Shown: positions 1 through 9,389, counted from the first letter of the stretch. The stretch: DNA of 64,000 bases from an uncultured Bacteroidales bacterium (GCA_902779165.1 CACZAN010000006.1:1-64000); one strand, 5' to 3'. Translations and numbers: made by a program. The notes: generated by a model not told the origin, from the letters alone.

Positions 1-62
1 AGAAGTTAAGCCCGCTTGCGCCGATGGTACTGCACACCCGTGGGAGAGTAGGTAGCCGCCAC
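1..62 (+). rRNA. rrf: 5S ribosomal RNA, 3' part only
   Basis: The first ~60 bases match the conserved 3' half of bacterial 5S rRNA: GAAGTTAAGC, then GCCGATGGTACTGC, then GGGAGAGTAGGTAGCCGCC. The 5' half lies outside the window. It is followed by an intrinsic terminator, so this is probably the end of an rRNA operon lying to the left. Confidence 0.93.
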
Positions 63-73
63 TTTTCAAGAAG

Positions 74-106
74 CCCCGATATTCATCAGAGTATCGGGGA
101 TTTTTT
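74..106 (+). terminator. Intrinsic terminator of the rRNA operon
   Basis: CCCCGATA and TATCGGGG form an 8-bp stem around a 10-base loop, followed by six T. It lies just after the 5S end on the same strand. Confidence 0.9.
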
Positions 107-520
107 GTTACTGTTATTCTTTATCCCAGATTGTCGTTAGGTTAGACTCTACAGGTGTAGAACCTTCCAAGTGGGCCCCCTCTGTACTATTCACAGGAAA
201 TGGGAGTAGAGAGTCTTCTGACTAAAGTAAAAACGCCTTTCCATTCCTAATGAGGTCAAGCGTACATCTTATGATGACTTAGGGCCTTAGGTTGTGCTTT
301 AACTGGAAGAAGCCTCTAAGATTGCTCACAGAAGCTTTTCTGTTTTAGACTTTCTGTACTATTAGGTGGTTATGATTGTTTCTTTTGTGCCTGTCTATCG
401 ATTTGTGTATCATACTTTGTTTTTTTTAATGTGTGTTATATTAGACTTATAAGTACTCGATTCGTATGTTTGTAAAACTAATGGTAGGAACTATAAGGTC
501 GGATGAGGTGTAGTATGATT
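107..520. other. Gene-free stretch between rRNA operon and lipoprotein gene
   Basis: About 410 bases without a convincing coding frame, RNA gene or strong repeat. I see no TAnnTTTG promoter pointing either way. It may simply be spacer after the rRNA operon. Confidence 0.5.
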
Positions 521-550
521 GAAAAAAGAAAGGCGTGCAATTTGCACGCC
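521..550 (-). terminator. Intrinsic terminator after the Ala/Thr-rich lipoprotein
   Basis: Read on the minus strand, GGCGTGC and GCACGCC form a 7-bp stem (9 bp if the loop is tightened), followed by TTTCTTTTTTC. It sits 27 bases past the stop of the lipoprotein gene. Confidence 0.85.
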
Positions 551-576
551 CTTCATAATGTCGGATTGTTTGAGGA

Positions 577-1206
577 TTAATTGATGCCACCACCAGAGTG
601 CTGACCCTTCTCAGTGGTTTTGACGGTAACGTCCACAGTCTTAGTCTTAGTAGTGTCGTTAACAGATGTGGGGAGTTCGACGACAACCTTCTCAGCAGCT
701 TCGCCAGCCTCGGGAATCTCAAACTTAGTTTCCTTACCCTTAGCGGTCTTGGTGTCGGTCTTTTCGTCTTTCTTATTGCCGTTAGCGTCGTATGTTACAG
801 TCTTGGTTGTCTGGATGAGAGTGGCAACAACAGTTGCGGTAGAACCAGCAGGGAGCTTAGAGAGAGCAGCCATAGCGGCATCCATGCTGTCATAGCTTTG
901 GCCATTAACTTCATAGGTGTAGGAAGTCGTGGTGGTGGTCACTACCTTGGTGCCGTCAGCATTAGTAGTGGTCACCTCGTTACCGGTCTGAGTAACAGTT
1001 GCACCAGTAGTAGCAGCAGCAGCATTAGCAGCAGCGAGAGCTTCGGCGACTGCATTGTTAGCAGCATCCGTTGCAGCTGCAGCTACCTGTGTAGCATTTG
1101 CTGTAGCGGTGGTCGTTGCAGCAGGATAATCTTCATCCTTGCAGGATGAGAAGAGGCAGAGGCTTACTAAAGCCATCATACCGAGGGTTGAAAAAAGCTT
1201 TTTCAT
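577..1206 (-). CDS. Ala/Thr-rich lipoprotein, unknown function
   Basis: A 209-residue protein with a lipoprotein signal peptide (MKKLFSTLGMMALV..., lipobox LFSSC, lipidated Cys about residue 22). The mature part starts with an Ala/Thr-rich stretch (about residues 28-70), then a Thr/Val/Lys-rich segment with a YTYEVNGQSYDSMDAAM motif, and a charged C-terminus. I do not recognise a named family. It lies 62 bp downstream of a YjbH-like gene with no promoter in between, so the two are probably co-transcribed. In proteobacteria, yjbH travels with yjbE, which encodes a small Ala/Ser/Thr-rich secreted protein; the parallel is suggestive but rests on composition only. It is followed by a strong terminator. 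Confidence 0.8.
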   Translation of the reverse strand: MKKLFSTLGMMALVSLCLFSSCKDEDYPAATTTATANATQVAAAATDAANNAVAEALAAANAAAATTGATVTQTGNEVTTTNADGTKVVTTTTTSYTYEVNGQSYDSMDAAMAALSKLPAGSTATVVATLIQTTKTVTYDANGNKKDEKTDTKTAKGKETKFEIPEAGEAAEKVVVELPTSVNDTTKTKTVDVTVKTTEKGQHSGGGIN

Positions 1207-1268
1207 TTCTCTTGTTTGAATTTTTAATTAAAAATTGGTTTTGTTTAAAAATGTTTTGTTTGATGTTC

Positions 1269-2495
1269 TTATTTGAAAGTTCCATTTAGGATACGTTGGA
1301 CATACTCTTGAACGAAGTCGGGCTCCCAGAAGTGTGCGGATCGGTTCTGGTCGGGCTGGGTAGTGTAATATTCCCCCATACGTTCTCCATAATACTTTTT
1401 TTGCGGATTTGTCTCCATACTGTATTCCAGATTGAAGTATTCCGGCAGTCTAGGCCGTATAAACCAAGTCCTTTTCTGTCTTTTGCCTCCCATGGGAATG
1501 GCGAAATGAAATCCGAAGTTATGCTCTCCTCCAGTGAGAATACCATAGATGCCAATAGCATATTCGCTGAAGTGGCGTGTGACATCGAGCCTTGCACCGT
1601 AATCTCCATAGAGGAATCTTCCTCCTTGAAGTTCTATTTGCAACTTCGTGTGGCGCTCGTAGTAATCGGCTTTAGCCATGAAGTCCAATTTTCCAGAGTT
1701 CCTCGTGAATCCGAATCCATTCTGGTTGGTGTAGTTAGCTTGAAGTGTATAGCCTGCATGTAAGTAGAAATCCAGTCCTCTGATGGCATGGAACCCTACT
1801 TGTGCGTTGACTCCAACTCGTTCTGGATTGAAAAAGCCTGCTGTTGCTGTTAGTAACCAGTGCTTGTTGGATATGATCTGCTGTCTGAGGCTTGCATTAC
1901 CGATTTGTATGTAGCGTTTTGTGTCATCGACCCCCAGGTTATTGATGATAGGGAAGATGGGTTGAATTGTTAACCGTGATCCTTTCCAGAGTGTTGCTGC
2001 GATAGCTGGTGCTATACGCACGCTATAATCAAAGAGGTGGTCGAGTTTGTTGTTTACCAGGCTAATCATCGGGATGAATGAGATATCAATTTTTCCCGTG
2101 GATGCAGCTTGTGGCTTCACAGTCTTCAGCATTTTCAGAGCCTGTTTCATTTCGCGATCCACTCTCACGTCCCATATTCCTTCACGCTTGGAGGCGTGGA
2201 CGATGAGTTGTGGCATTTTATAGTCTGTGAGGACAATTTCGAATTGTTGTATTTCGGGATGTCCTTCAGCTATCATTTGAATTGCGGCCGCAGCACCTCG
2301 GAAAGTGCCTCTGTAGGCACGGTCTTCAAGGGAAGCGTAGAGTGTGTCGTATCGGAGCTCAGTCCGAATGTCTTCAAACCCTAATTCTTTCAAGGTTGCA
2401 GGGATTTCTTCCGTCACCGGTGTCTGTCCCAAGCCAGGCATGGCGGATAGGAATAATGCAGTTAGTATGGCTGTTATTTTCCTTATTCCGTTCAT
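1269..2495 (-). CDS. YjbH-like outer-membrane beta-barrel protein
   Basis: A 408-residue protein with a signal peptide (MNGIRKITAILTALFLSAMPG, cleavage near GLGQ). Residues ~30-130 look periplasmic; the rest alternates polar and hydrophobic like an outer-membrane barrel. Near the C-terminus GRFLYGDYGARLDVTRHF followed by a glycine turn and HFAIPMGG resembles the end of YjbH proteins, which act in exopolysaccharide production in proteobacteria. It is shorter than the ~700-residue proteobacterial YjbH, as in Bacteroidetes relatives I know of. The open frame extends upstream to 2546, but a TACCTTTG box at 2516-2523 lies inside that extension, so translation should begin at 2495. The family call is moderate; barrel and export are firmer. 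Confidence 0.7.
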   Translation of the reverse strand: MNGIRKITAILTALFLSAMPGLGQTPVTEEIPATLKELGFEDIRTELRYDTLYASLEDRAYRGTFRGAAAAIQMIAEGHPEIQQFEIVLTDYKMPQLIVHASKREGIWDVRVDREMKQALKMLKTVKPQAASTGKIDISFIPMISLVNNKLDHLFDYSVRIAPAIAATLWKGSRLTIQPIFPIINNLGVDDTKRYIQIGNASLRQQIISNKHWLLTATAGFFNPERVGVNAQVGFHAIRGLDFYLHAGYTLQANYTNQNGFGFTRNSGKLDFMAKADYYERHTKLQIELQGGRFLYGDYGARLDVTRHFSEYAIGIYGILTGGEHNFGFHFAIPMGGKRQKRTWFIRPRLPEYFNLEYSMETNPQKKYYGERMGEYYTTQPDQNRSAHFWEPDFVQEYVQRILNGTFK

Positions 2496-2515
2496 GTGCT
2501 TTCTCAATTCACGCG

Positions 2516-2523
2516 CAAAGGTA
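2516..2523 (-). promoter_or_regulatory. Bacteroidetes -7 box for the YjbH-like gene
   Basis: TACCTTTG on the minus strand, about 20 bases ahead of the ATG at 2495. No good -33 element is seen. It fixes the start codon of the downstream gene. Confidence 0.6.
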
Positions 2524-2680
2524 CAGTAAATATTTTGAAATAGCATGGTCTTTTACGGTTTTTAACGTTTCTTTCGGCTTTTTTCTATATTCTCTTGACT
2601 TAAGTCATCATTTTGACTTGAAGTAGTAATTATTTTGCGTACTTAAAGTCTATTTAAATAGTTTTTACGAACGGTTCGAA

Positions 2681-3271
2681 TTACAATTGTAATAGTTGTT
2701 TAATGAGCGGTATAACGACATGTTTCAAAACGTTATCGTTGAGGAAATGTTCACCGTCAAAAAGTTGGAAATGTTCACGTCCGTAATGCTTCAGGAATTG
2801 GGGTTGGCAATTGACTCGTTTGTCGTGCTGCCCAAAGAGTCCATATACTAATGCTTTGTCCTTAGGTGTGATGCCTTCGAAAGCATGACTTTCGATATCA
2901 CGGAACTGAGCAATCATCTCCTTGTCAACCTTGAAATCAATGGCTCCGTCAGCTCTTTGATTACGGAATGGTTTGCGTCCCATACCTCCAAAGGTGAGGA
3001 GTCGGGCCATGCAGAAGGAGGGATTGACGAGTATTCGCAAGCGGCCTCTCAACTGTTCGGCATACATGGCTCCCATAGAAGTGGCGACAATAAGGTCTGG
3101 CTTTAACTCTTCTACTTGCTGTCGAAGGAAGTGTAACGCTTCGGCTGGAAGAACGGGTATGTCAGGTGCGATGACCTGTACGCCATAGGGGTAGAGGGCG
3201 GTGCGCATGGAGGTGGCTGTACCGCTGGCGCCGCTGCTGGCAAAACCGTGGAGGTAGAGGATGGATTTCAT
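2681..3271 (-). CDS. YqiA/YcfP-type alpha/beta-hydrolase (esterase)
   Basis: A 196-residue cytoplasmic protein. It opens with ILYLHGFASSG, the strand and oxyanion region of the UPF0227/YqiA esterase family, and has a nucleophile elbow at about residue 64 (ATSMGAMYA). GLFGQHD near residue 148 would carry the acid and DGEHF near 172 the histidine. Length fits the family (~190 residues). It overlaps the upstream CotH-type gene by four bases (ATGA), so the two are translationally coupled. The physiological substrate is unknown. There is no signal peptide. Confidence 0.85.
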   Translation of the reverse strand: MKSILYLHGFASSGASGTATSMRTALYPYGVQVIAPDIPVLPAEALHFLRQQVEELKPDLIVATSMGAMYAEQLRGRLRILVNPSFCMARLLTFGGMGRKPFRNQRADGAIDFKVDKEMIAQFRDIESHAFEGITPKDKALVYGLFGQHDKRVNCQPQFLKHYGREHFQLFDGEHFLNDNVLKHVVIPLIKQLLQL

Positions 3272-6200
3272 TGGATGCTGAACTTGAGGGTGATGTCGTC
3301 TTCGTCGGTAGTGGCGCGAGCGATGTAGATGCCGCGCGGTAACTGGCTGGGAGTGATAGGCGTGTGGCTATGGATGCGAGTGGTCATAACGAGCTGTCCG
3401 GCAGTATTGTAGATGTCGAGTCTGGCCACTTCAGTTCCTTGGAGTCTCAGGCTATTACCGTCGAAGGCCAGTTGCATGTTGTCGTAACCCTGTTGTCGTA
3501 CCCTGTCGGGAACGGGATTATCTATTACAGGTTCGTTCCAAGCGAGGGCGGTGGTTGTGAGTATATTGGCTTGTCCGATTGTGGGACGTTCCATGACATA
3601 AAGGTTTCTGCCTCCGTCAGGGAAGAGTCCAACGGTGTGGAATCCGTCGTGTCGACAGTAGACGAGGGTGTCTGCCCAGCTCTTGTCTGCTGCTGTGAGT
3701 AGTATGAGGCAGCTGTCTTCGTTATTGAGCTTAAAGTCAGCATGAAGTTGACCTTCGGGTGCATTCTTATCTGCCCAGATGACGATATGTCCGTGTGCGG
3801 GGATGATGGTGTTGATGTCTTTTCCAGCTGCGGAAATCTGGCATTTCTCAGGTTCTTCGAGGTGGTCGGAGAGGAACATTCCTTCAATGTCAATCTCTGT
3901 GTCGGTTGTATTGTACAGTTCAATCCAGTCGCTCTTCTTGAAGAGGTCGCTGACGTAGATGTCGTTTGCTGCACTTACTTCATTAATTTTTACTGGATGA
4001 GCATCGCTGTTCTCCAATTCAGAATCTGTTAGCGGCTCGTAGGTGGCAACGAGTGTGATTCTTGTTGAGCCCTTCAGCTCGTAGGTCTCTTCGGTCGAGA
4101 CATAATCGCCACTGGCCTGCGTAGCATGTGAAAGTTCTGCATCCCAATAGATGTCCGTAGAGTTGTTCGCATTGTTGTGAACCTCCACGGCGATGATGTT
4201 CTTACCCTCTTTGAAGAGGCTGGTGCTCAGCTCCATGCTCCCGGATTCAGGGTTGGCTTCAGCGTAGGAGTCTGCATAATCGTTGAAAGTCGGATTGGGA
4301 GTGTTGTTCATGAGGAATCGTCCAGCTTCCTGGCCGTTGACGTATATGACGAAACCATCGTCTGCTACCCAGTCAAGGGTGAACGTGTCTGAGCTCTTGG
4401 GGGCCGTATCAAGTGTGATTTGCTTGCGGAAGTAGTAGGTGGGATATTTATTGCTGTCGTTTCCGCCGTAGTTGAGGAAGGTCTTGTAGCCACGTTCATT
4501 GTTCGTGTCCGTGGTGAAGTAGCCAAGCGGTGCGTTGCCTGATTTCCAGTTTGTTGTATTATATTCTGCTTCCTTCCAATTCTTCCCGTCGAGTGAGCCT
4601 TGGTCATAGTAGGTCCAGCTGCTTCCTGATGGGACGATTGCCTTTTGTGTGGTGCCTCCCGTACCTTTCCATCCGATGAACTTATATCCAGCGGGTGCTG
4701 ATGCCTGCACGATAATGGGGTCGAAGAGCTGTCCTGAGAATTTCTCAATGGGAACCTGAAGCCCATTAATGAGGAATGAGACTCCTTTGATATTAGCCGA
4801 GAGGTTGACATTGACAGGAGTGCCGAGCCCGAGGAACTTTTTCATCGCAGAGATGAGGGATGACTGCGTGCTGGAGGTGAAATAGTTGCGAACGCTGTTG
4901 GCGCTGTTGGTAGCAGAACGTCCTTCGAGTCCCATTGCGGGGTTGACGTGATTCACCATCTGATTGATGATCTGAGCTGAACGCCGGGATTCAAAGACGC
5001 TACCTGCAATAATACAGAACTGGTCGGCAAACTGCTTCTTGAATTCCTCGTTCTGAAGCATATTCAGGAAGATGGTGGTGAATTCTATTTCTTCATAGAT
5101 GCGCCCCTCGGGAAAGAGGTCGTTGACTCCGTAGAGTTGGTCGAAGGTCCACCACTGAGTGCTTTGGAACCAGGTGAAGGGATTACTTTGGGAGAAGGCA
5201 TGGTCTGTATCGAAGAGCACGAAGCGGAATCGGCTGTTGGACTTTCCTTCAGAACGTTCGCGGAAACCTTTAATATTGTTCTTAGGCCAGTCATTACCAG
5301 CTAAATAGAGTTCTGTGGCCATGTAGTTGATATATTCTTCGATATCTACGAGTTGCTTGATCTGCTCGTAGGCCAAAGCATCGCTGGCGCTTTGGGCAAG
5401 GGTATACCACTGTTCCCATACGTCACGTGTTCCTTCCTGCTGTACGTACCCGCTATCTGGCGACATCTTCCACTGGTCCAGATTATCGGTGTCGATGCCG
5501 TAGTTTGCATAGGCGTAGTCCTTGTTGTTAGGCTCACGCAGGTTTTCGACTCCGATGTATCTTCCGTTGTGGAATACGTGTACGGGCTTGTAGCTTTGTG
5601 TCTCTAAATAAAGTCCTGATGTTCTGATGACTTCCTGGATTGCTGCGTCTTTAATGCGACAATCGTTATCATTGCCTCCGTTGCGCACTTTCAGTCCTTT
5701 ATGACGTAGGAAGGGTTTGTTCTCAAAGAACTGGAAGTCCATGTGGTTAAGTCCTTCGTAGGCTTTGCTTGCCTTGATGTTGAATGAATGTGGTTCCCAG
5801 GCACGGCTCCAACCGCCAGATGCCTCGACTCCTACTTCCTGGGAGAAGACAGCACGCCCCGTCTCATCAAAGTATTCGATGTTAGCCTCGCGGTCCCAGT
5901 CCATATTCCAGTTGCAGGGTGAGGACTGTCCGTTGCCGGGTCGCCCATTGCCGTTGCCGCGGACAAAGATTCCATAGTCGTAACCGTAGAGGTTCTCGTT
6001 GTCCGAGACGAGAGAGATGACGGGCAGGGTGTAGTTTTTATCCTTTTTAATATAGGAACGTGTGACTACGGGGCTGGCCAGCTGTCCTGTCTTGAAGAAA
6101 CGCAGTCGCAGTATGGTGGTTCCCTTAATTTCGAAACGTCCGGTAGTATTGCGCTCGCCGTTCGTAGAGGTTGGTGTGCTGCCATCAGTAGTATAGCGTA

Positions 6201-7572
6201 GGATGGTTCCGCTGGGAATGGAAACCTTGGCCGTAAAGGACTCTGTGAAGAATCCGCCGTCCTTATCCACCTGGGGTGCTTCGAGTCTGGTCGATGCGAA
6301 TTTCGATGTGGCGTTGGTCGCAGTAGGTGTGGGCTGGTCGGTGTATCCCCAAGTGTCGGAGCCGTCTGCAGTTCTGGCATAAGAGGTACGTGTGATGGCT
6401 GGTGGGTAAGCCAGTTCTGAGAGGATAGTACCTTCCTCGTTGGAGATGTAGAGGTTACCTCCGTCGCAGTCGAGTTTGAAACACATCATCGTGGGCGCCC
6501 AGCGAGATAGTTTTCCGAACCAGAGGGTGCAGAATCCTTTCGCCGGAACATTGCCGTGAACGGAACTCGAGAGTGGCATCTTCTTTAGGTTTGCGGGGTC
6601 GTCGCTGATGTATAGCCCGTCGAGAACCACGGCATTTTCTGTGGAGTTGTAGAGCTCAACCCATCCACCGAAGTTGAAGGAGGGGTCGAGGAACATATCG
6701 AGGTTCGACTGCTGTATCTCGTTAAAGATTACGGCTTTGGGACTTACTTCGTTTGCCTCTACGGTGATGATGCACCGGGCTGTAATGTTGGGATAGTGAT
6801 CAGCGGTGGCGGTAATGGTCGTGATACCTGGGTGGCGAGCTGTGACCAATCCGTTGGCATCAACGGTGGCTGCATTCTCATTGCTGCTTGTGAAGCTTAC
6901 GCCTTTGTAAGTTGCGTTCTCCGGGTTCGTTGTGACTTGTAGTGCGACTTGTTCTCCCTGCTTGACTTTAAGGGAGGATTCATCGAAGTTGATGCTTGTG
7001 AGCTTCACTTCCTGACCATACCAATATAGCCTTACATTGTCGAATGCCAACCAGTTGGCTGAGGTGTTCTCTGTTCTGACGCCGATGGTGATGTTTGGCT
7101 TGCGGGTGTTTATCTCAACCGTGAAATGTTCTGGTTTTTCGTTGTCTGTTGACATGGCGGTCACGGCTTCGTTGTCCTCTTCTGCTATGAAGAGGAGCAC
7201 TCCGGTCGTGGTATTCTGAGCATTATTTTGATTGACGGCTATACCATCTACTTCCAGCCGCAGTTTTCCTGTGGGCACACTCCTCAACTGCTGATAGATG
7301 GCGGCATCTCCGAGGGTGCCTCCCCATCCCCACCAAGAAGATTGCACCCAGGCTTCTGCAAAGCCCTGGATGCGTACATCTCCGTTGCGGTACGACGCAC
7401 TTTGGTAGCCGTGGTTGTTCGCGACATCGTTGAACTCGTCGGTCCATCCGTCAATGTTTCCATTGAAGTCGGGATTATGTACGAAATCCTCTGTGATGTC
7501 AATCCATGTCTGTGCGTCTGCTGTTGTCGCAACAGCAAGGAGCAGTGCAGTGAGTATAGCTGTCTTTTTCAT
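3268..7572 (-). CDS. Giant secreted CotH-family protein with lamin-tail and Ig-like domains
   Basis: A 1434-residue exported protein (signal peptide MKKTAILTALLLAVATTADA). Domains in approximate order: an N-terminal carbohydrate-binding-like region (20-185); a bacterial Ig-like group 2 domain (~190-275); a lamin-tail domain (~278-400, IFNEIQQSN...GGWVELYN); a chitobiase C-terminal-type domain (~430-510, LRYTTDGSTPT); a CotH kinase-like domain (~520-850, with FRFVLFDTDHAF and VENLREPNNKDYAY); a galactose-binding-like insert (~1010-1150); a second lamin-tail domain (~1195-1320, KINEVSAANDIY); and a C-terminal tail (YNTAGQLV...LPRGIYIARA) like type IX secretion sorting domains. CotH proteins are kinase-fold proteins acting on surface proteins in Bacillus; the role here is unknown. 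It starts 12 bp after the MFS gene. Confidence 0.88.
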   Translation of the reverse strand: MKKTAILTALLLAVATTADAQTWIDITEDFVHNPDFNGNIDGWTDEFNDVANNHGYQSASYRNGDVRIQGFAEAWVQSSWWGWGGTLGDAAIYQQLRSVPTGKLRLEVDGIAVNQNNAQNTTTGVLLFIAEEDNEAVTAMSTDNEKPEHFTVEINTRKPNITIGVRTENTSANWLAFDNVRLYWYGQEVKLTSINFDESSLKVKQGEQVALQVTTNPENATYKGVSFTSSNENAATVDANGLVTARHPGITTITATADHYPNITARCIITVEANEVSPKAVIFNEIQQSNLDMFLDPSFNFGGWVELYNSTENAVVLDGLYISDDPANLKKMPLSSSVHGNVPAKGFCTLWFGKLSRWAPTMMCFKLDCDGGNLYISNEEGTILSELAYPPAITRTSYARTADGSDTWGYTDQPTPTATNATSKFASTRLEAPQVDKDGGFFTESFTAKVSIPSGTILRYTTDGSTPTSTNGERNTTGRFEIKGTTILRLRFFKTGQLASPVVTRSYIKKDKNYTLPVISLVSDNENLYGYDYGIFVRGNGNGRPGNGQSSPCNWNMDWDREANIEYFDETGRAVFSQEVGVEASGGWSRAWEPHSFNIKASKAYEGLNHMDFQFFENKPFLRHKGLKVRNGGNDNDCRIKDAAIQEVIRTSGLYLETQSYKPVHVFHNGRYIGVENLREPNNKDYAYANYGIDTDNLDQWKMSPDSGYVQQEGTRDVWEQWYTLAQSASDALAYEQIKQLVDIEEYINYMATELYLAGNDWPKNNIKGFRERSEGKSNSRFRFVLFDTDHAFSQSNPFTWFQSTQWWTFDQLYGVNDLFPEGRIYEEIEFTTIFLNMLQNEEFKKQFADQFCIIAGSVFESRRSAQIINQMVNHVNPAMGLEGRSATNSANSVRNYFTSSTQSSLISAMKKFLGLGTPVNVNLSANIKGVSFLINGLQVPIEKFSGQLFDPIIVQASAPAGYKFIGWKGTGGTTQKAIVPSGSSWTYYDQGSLDGKNWKEAEYNTTNWKSGNAPLGYFTTDTNNERGYKTFLNYGGNDSNKYPTYYFRKQITLDTAPKSSDTFTLDWVADDGFVIYVNGQEAGRFLMNNTPNPTFNDYADSYAEANPESGSMELSTSLFKEGKNIIAVEVHNNANNSTDIYWDAELSHATQASGDYVSTEETYELKGSTRITLVATYEPLTDSELENSDAHPVKINEVSAANDIYVSDLFKKSDWIELYNTTDTEIDIEGMFLSDHLEEPEKCQISAAGKDINTIIPAHGHIVIWADKNAPEGQLHADFKLNNEDSCLILLTAADKSWADTLVYCRHDGFHTVGLFPDGGRNLYVMERPTIGQANILTTTALAWNEPVIDNPVPDRVRQQGYDNMQLAFDGNSLRLQGTEVARLDIYNTAGQLVMTTRIHSHTPITPSQLPRGIYIARATTDEDDITLKFSIQ

Positions 7573-7584
7573 GCTTTTGTAGCT

Positions 7585-9267
7585 TTAGTCTTTGGTCTTT
7601 TCTTCTTTTAAGTATGTGGAGGTCTTTTCGGATATGGGTTCGCTCACGGCTTTGATGTTAGGCTCCTCGAGTCCCAGCCCTTTCTTCTTATCGACCACCT
7701 TCAGCACCAGCCCGAGTATCAGAGCGGCAACACCGAGTCCTGCAAGCATCACAAGGGGTGCGGTATAGTTGAATTGTGTGGGGTCTGTGACGCCTGGGTT
7801 GGTGCTGTCCAGGACTTTGCCGATGAGTAGTGGGAAGAGCCAGAGTCCGATGTTCTGAATCCAGAAGATGAGTGCGTAGGCAGAGCCGATGACCTTGGCG
7901 TCGACGAGTTTGGGCACGCTGGGCCACAGGGAAGCCGGCACGAGGGAAAAGGATGCTCCGAGCACGAGGATGGTCAGATAGGCAATAGCGATGCCGCCGA
8001 GGGCATTGCCCTTGAAAGCGGGTAGTACGAAGGCAAAGGTCAGGTGGCAAGCAATGAGCAGCAAGGAGCCGAGTACGAGCATTGAGGCAGCCTTGCCCTT
8101 GTGGTCGACATAGCTGCCGAGAATAGGAGTGATGAGCACAGCCAACAGGGGGAAGACAGCGAAGACGGTCTCTGCGGACTGTCGCATATAGCCCATATAG
8201 CAGTAAGCAATGAGGGCAATGACGGAAAGGCCGAGTAGACAGAGCTTGTTGCTGCTTTTCTTCTGGAAATTGCTGGCAAAGCCTGCTGCAGCCACGATGA
8301 GCATTATGATATATTGAACAATGGTCACGCTGGAGCCAGCCCAGAAGGAATCTGCCTCGGGAGCTGTAAGCGTGAGGTTGCATTGCAACATATTGACGGC
8401 ATACTTCTGGAAGGGGAAGATGGCGCTGTAGTAGAGCACGCAGAGCAAAGCTACAAGCCAAAAGCCGCTGGAGGTGAGAATCTGCTTGATATCGCTGATG
8501 CGGAAGGGGTCATCCTTCTCTTCTGCCTCGCCTGTCTGGGAATCAAGCTTGCGGTCCATGAAGAAGTAGACAATAGTCATCATCAGAGCGATGCACATCA
8601 GGACAACGCCGAAGGCAACGCTGCGGGATACACTCACGGAGCCGCCCAGGCGAGCAAAGAATGGAGAGAATATCATACAAGTGGCCACTCCGAGACGTGC
8701 AAGTGCCATCTCACTGCCCATTGCGAGCGCCATCTCACGGCCTTTGAACCACTTGACGATACCGCGGGAGACGGTGATACCACACATCTCACAGCCGCAG
8801 CCGAAAATCATGAAGCCGCAAGCCGCAAACTTGGCGGAGGCGGGCATTCCGGCGTAAAAGGGTGAGACACCCAGTTCGTCGAAGAGGGGGATGTAGTTGA
8901 GATTGTTGGTGAACCAGGTCTCGAGCTCGCTGCCGAAGAACGCCTCGCTGATGGCGTACCATTTGATAATGGCGCCGATAAGCATCACGACAGCAGATAG
9001 GATTGCTGTGAAGCGGACGCCCATCTTGTCGAGGATGATGCCTGCAAAGATGAGGAAGAATGCGAATACATTGAGGAACACCTCAGATCCTTGCATGGTT
9101 CCGAAGGCGGTACTGTCCCAACCGCGGGTTTCCTGCATCAAGTCCTTGATGGGGGAGAGTATGTCCATGAAGATGTAGCTGCAAAACATGGCCAGTGCCA
9201 ATAGCAGCAGGGCTGTCCAGCGCATGGCGGCGCTGTCTCGAAGGGTTTTTTGAATTGCTTGAGTCAT
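7585..9267 (-). CDS. Major facilitator superfamily transporter
   Basis: A 560-residue polytopic membrane protein with about 12 hydrophobic segments split by a charged central loop (about residues 230-255, MDRKLDSQTGEAEEKDDPF). FAGIILDKMGVRF between the second and third segments matches the MFS loop-2/3 signature. It has an unusually long periplasmic insert (about 110-145) and a charged cytoplasmic C-terminus (about 515-560). Substrate cannot be read from the sequence. It is followed at once by the CotH-type gene, and preceded by a G-rich 9-bp repeat array in its leader. Confidence 0.85.
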   Translation of the reverse strand: MTQAIQKTLRDSAAMRWTALLLLALAMFCSYIFMDILSPIKDLMQETRGWDSTAFGTMQGSEVFLNVFAFFLIFAGIILDKMGVRFTAILSAVVMLIGAIIKWYAISEAFFGSELETWFTNNLNYIPLFDELGVSPFYAGMPASAKFAACGFMIFGCGCEMCGITVSRGIVKWFKGREMALAMGSEMALARLGVATCMIFSPFFARLGGSVSVSRSVAFGVVLMCIALMMTIVYFFMDRKLDSQTGEAEEKDDPFRISDIKQILTSSGFWLVALLCVLYYSAIFPFQKYAVNMLQCNLTLTAPEADSFWAGSSVTIVQYIIMLIVAAAGFASNFQKKSSNKLCLLGLSVIALIAYCYMGYMRQSAETVFAVFPLLAVLITPILGSYVDHKGKAASMLVLGSLLLIACHLTFAFVLPAFKGNALGGIAIAYLTILVLGASFSLVPASLWPSVPKLVDAKVIGSAYALIFWIQNIGLWLFPLLIGKVLDSTNPGVTDPTQFNYTAPLVMLAGLGVAALILGLVLKVVDKKKGLGLEEPNIKAVSEPISEKTSTYLKEEKTKD

Positions 9268-9282
9268 TATTTGATGAATTTT

Positions 9283-9379
9283 ATGGGGCCAATGGGGCCA
9301 ATGGGGCTAATAAGGCCAATAGGGCTAATGGGGTTAATGGGGTTTTGGGCCAATAGGGTTAATGGGGCCAATGAGGGCA
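9283..9379. repeat. 9-bp tandem repeat array, about 11 units
   Basis: Roughly eleven imperfect copies of ATGGGGCCA / ATGGGGTTA / ATAGGGCTA, with one shortened unit around 9346-9352. It fills most of the 122-bp gap between the S9 peptidase stop and the MFS start, and would lie in the 5' leader of the MFS mRNA. A related array occurs at 57222-57275. Confidence 0.9.
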
Positions 9380-9389
9380 AAAGTTTTTT

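Noticed and set aside
598..1149. A 183-codon Ser-rich frame opposite the Ala/Thr-rich lipoprotein
   Set aside because: Its Ser runs mirror the Ala/Thr codons of the minus-strand gene, which has a signal peptide and a terminator.
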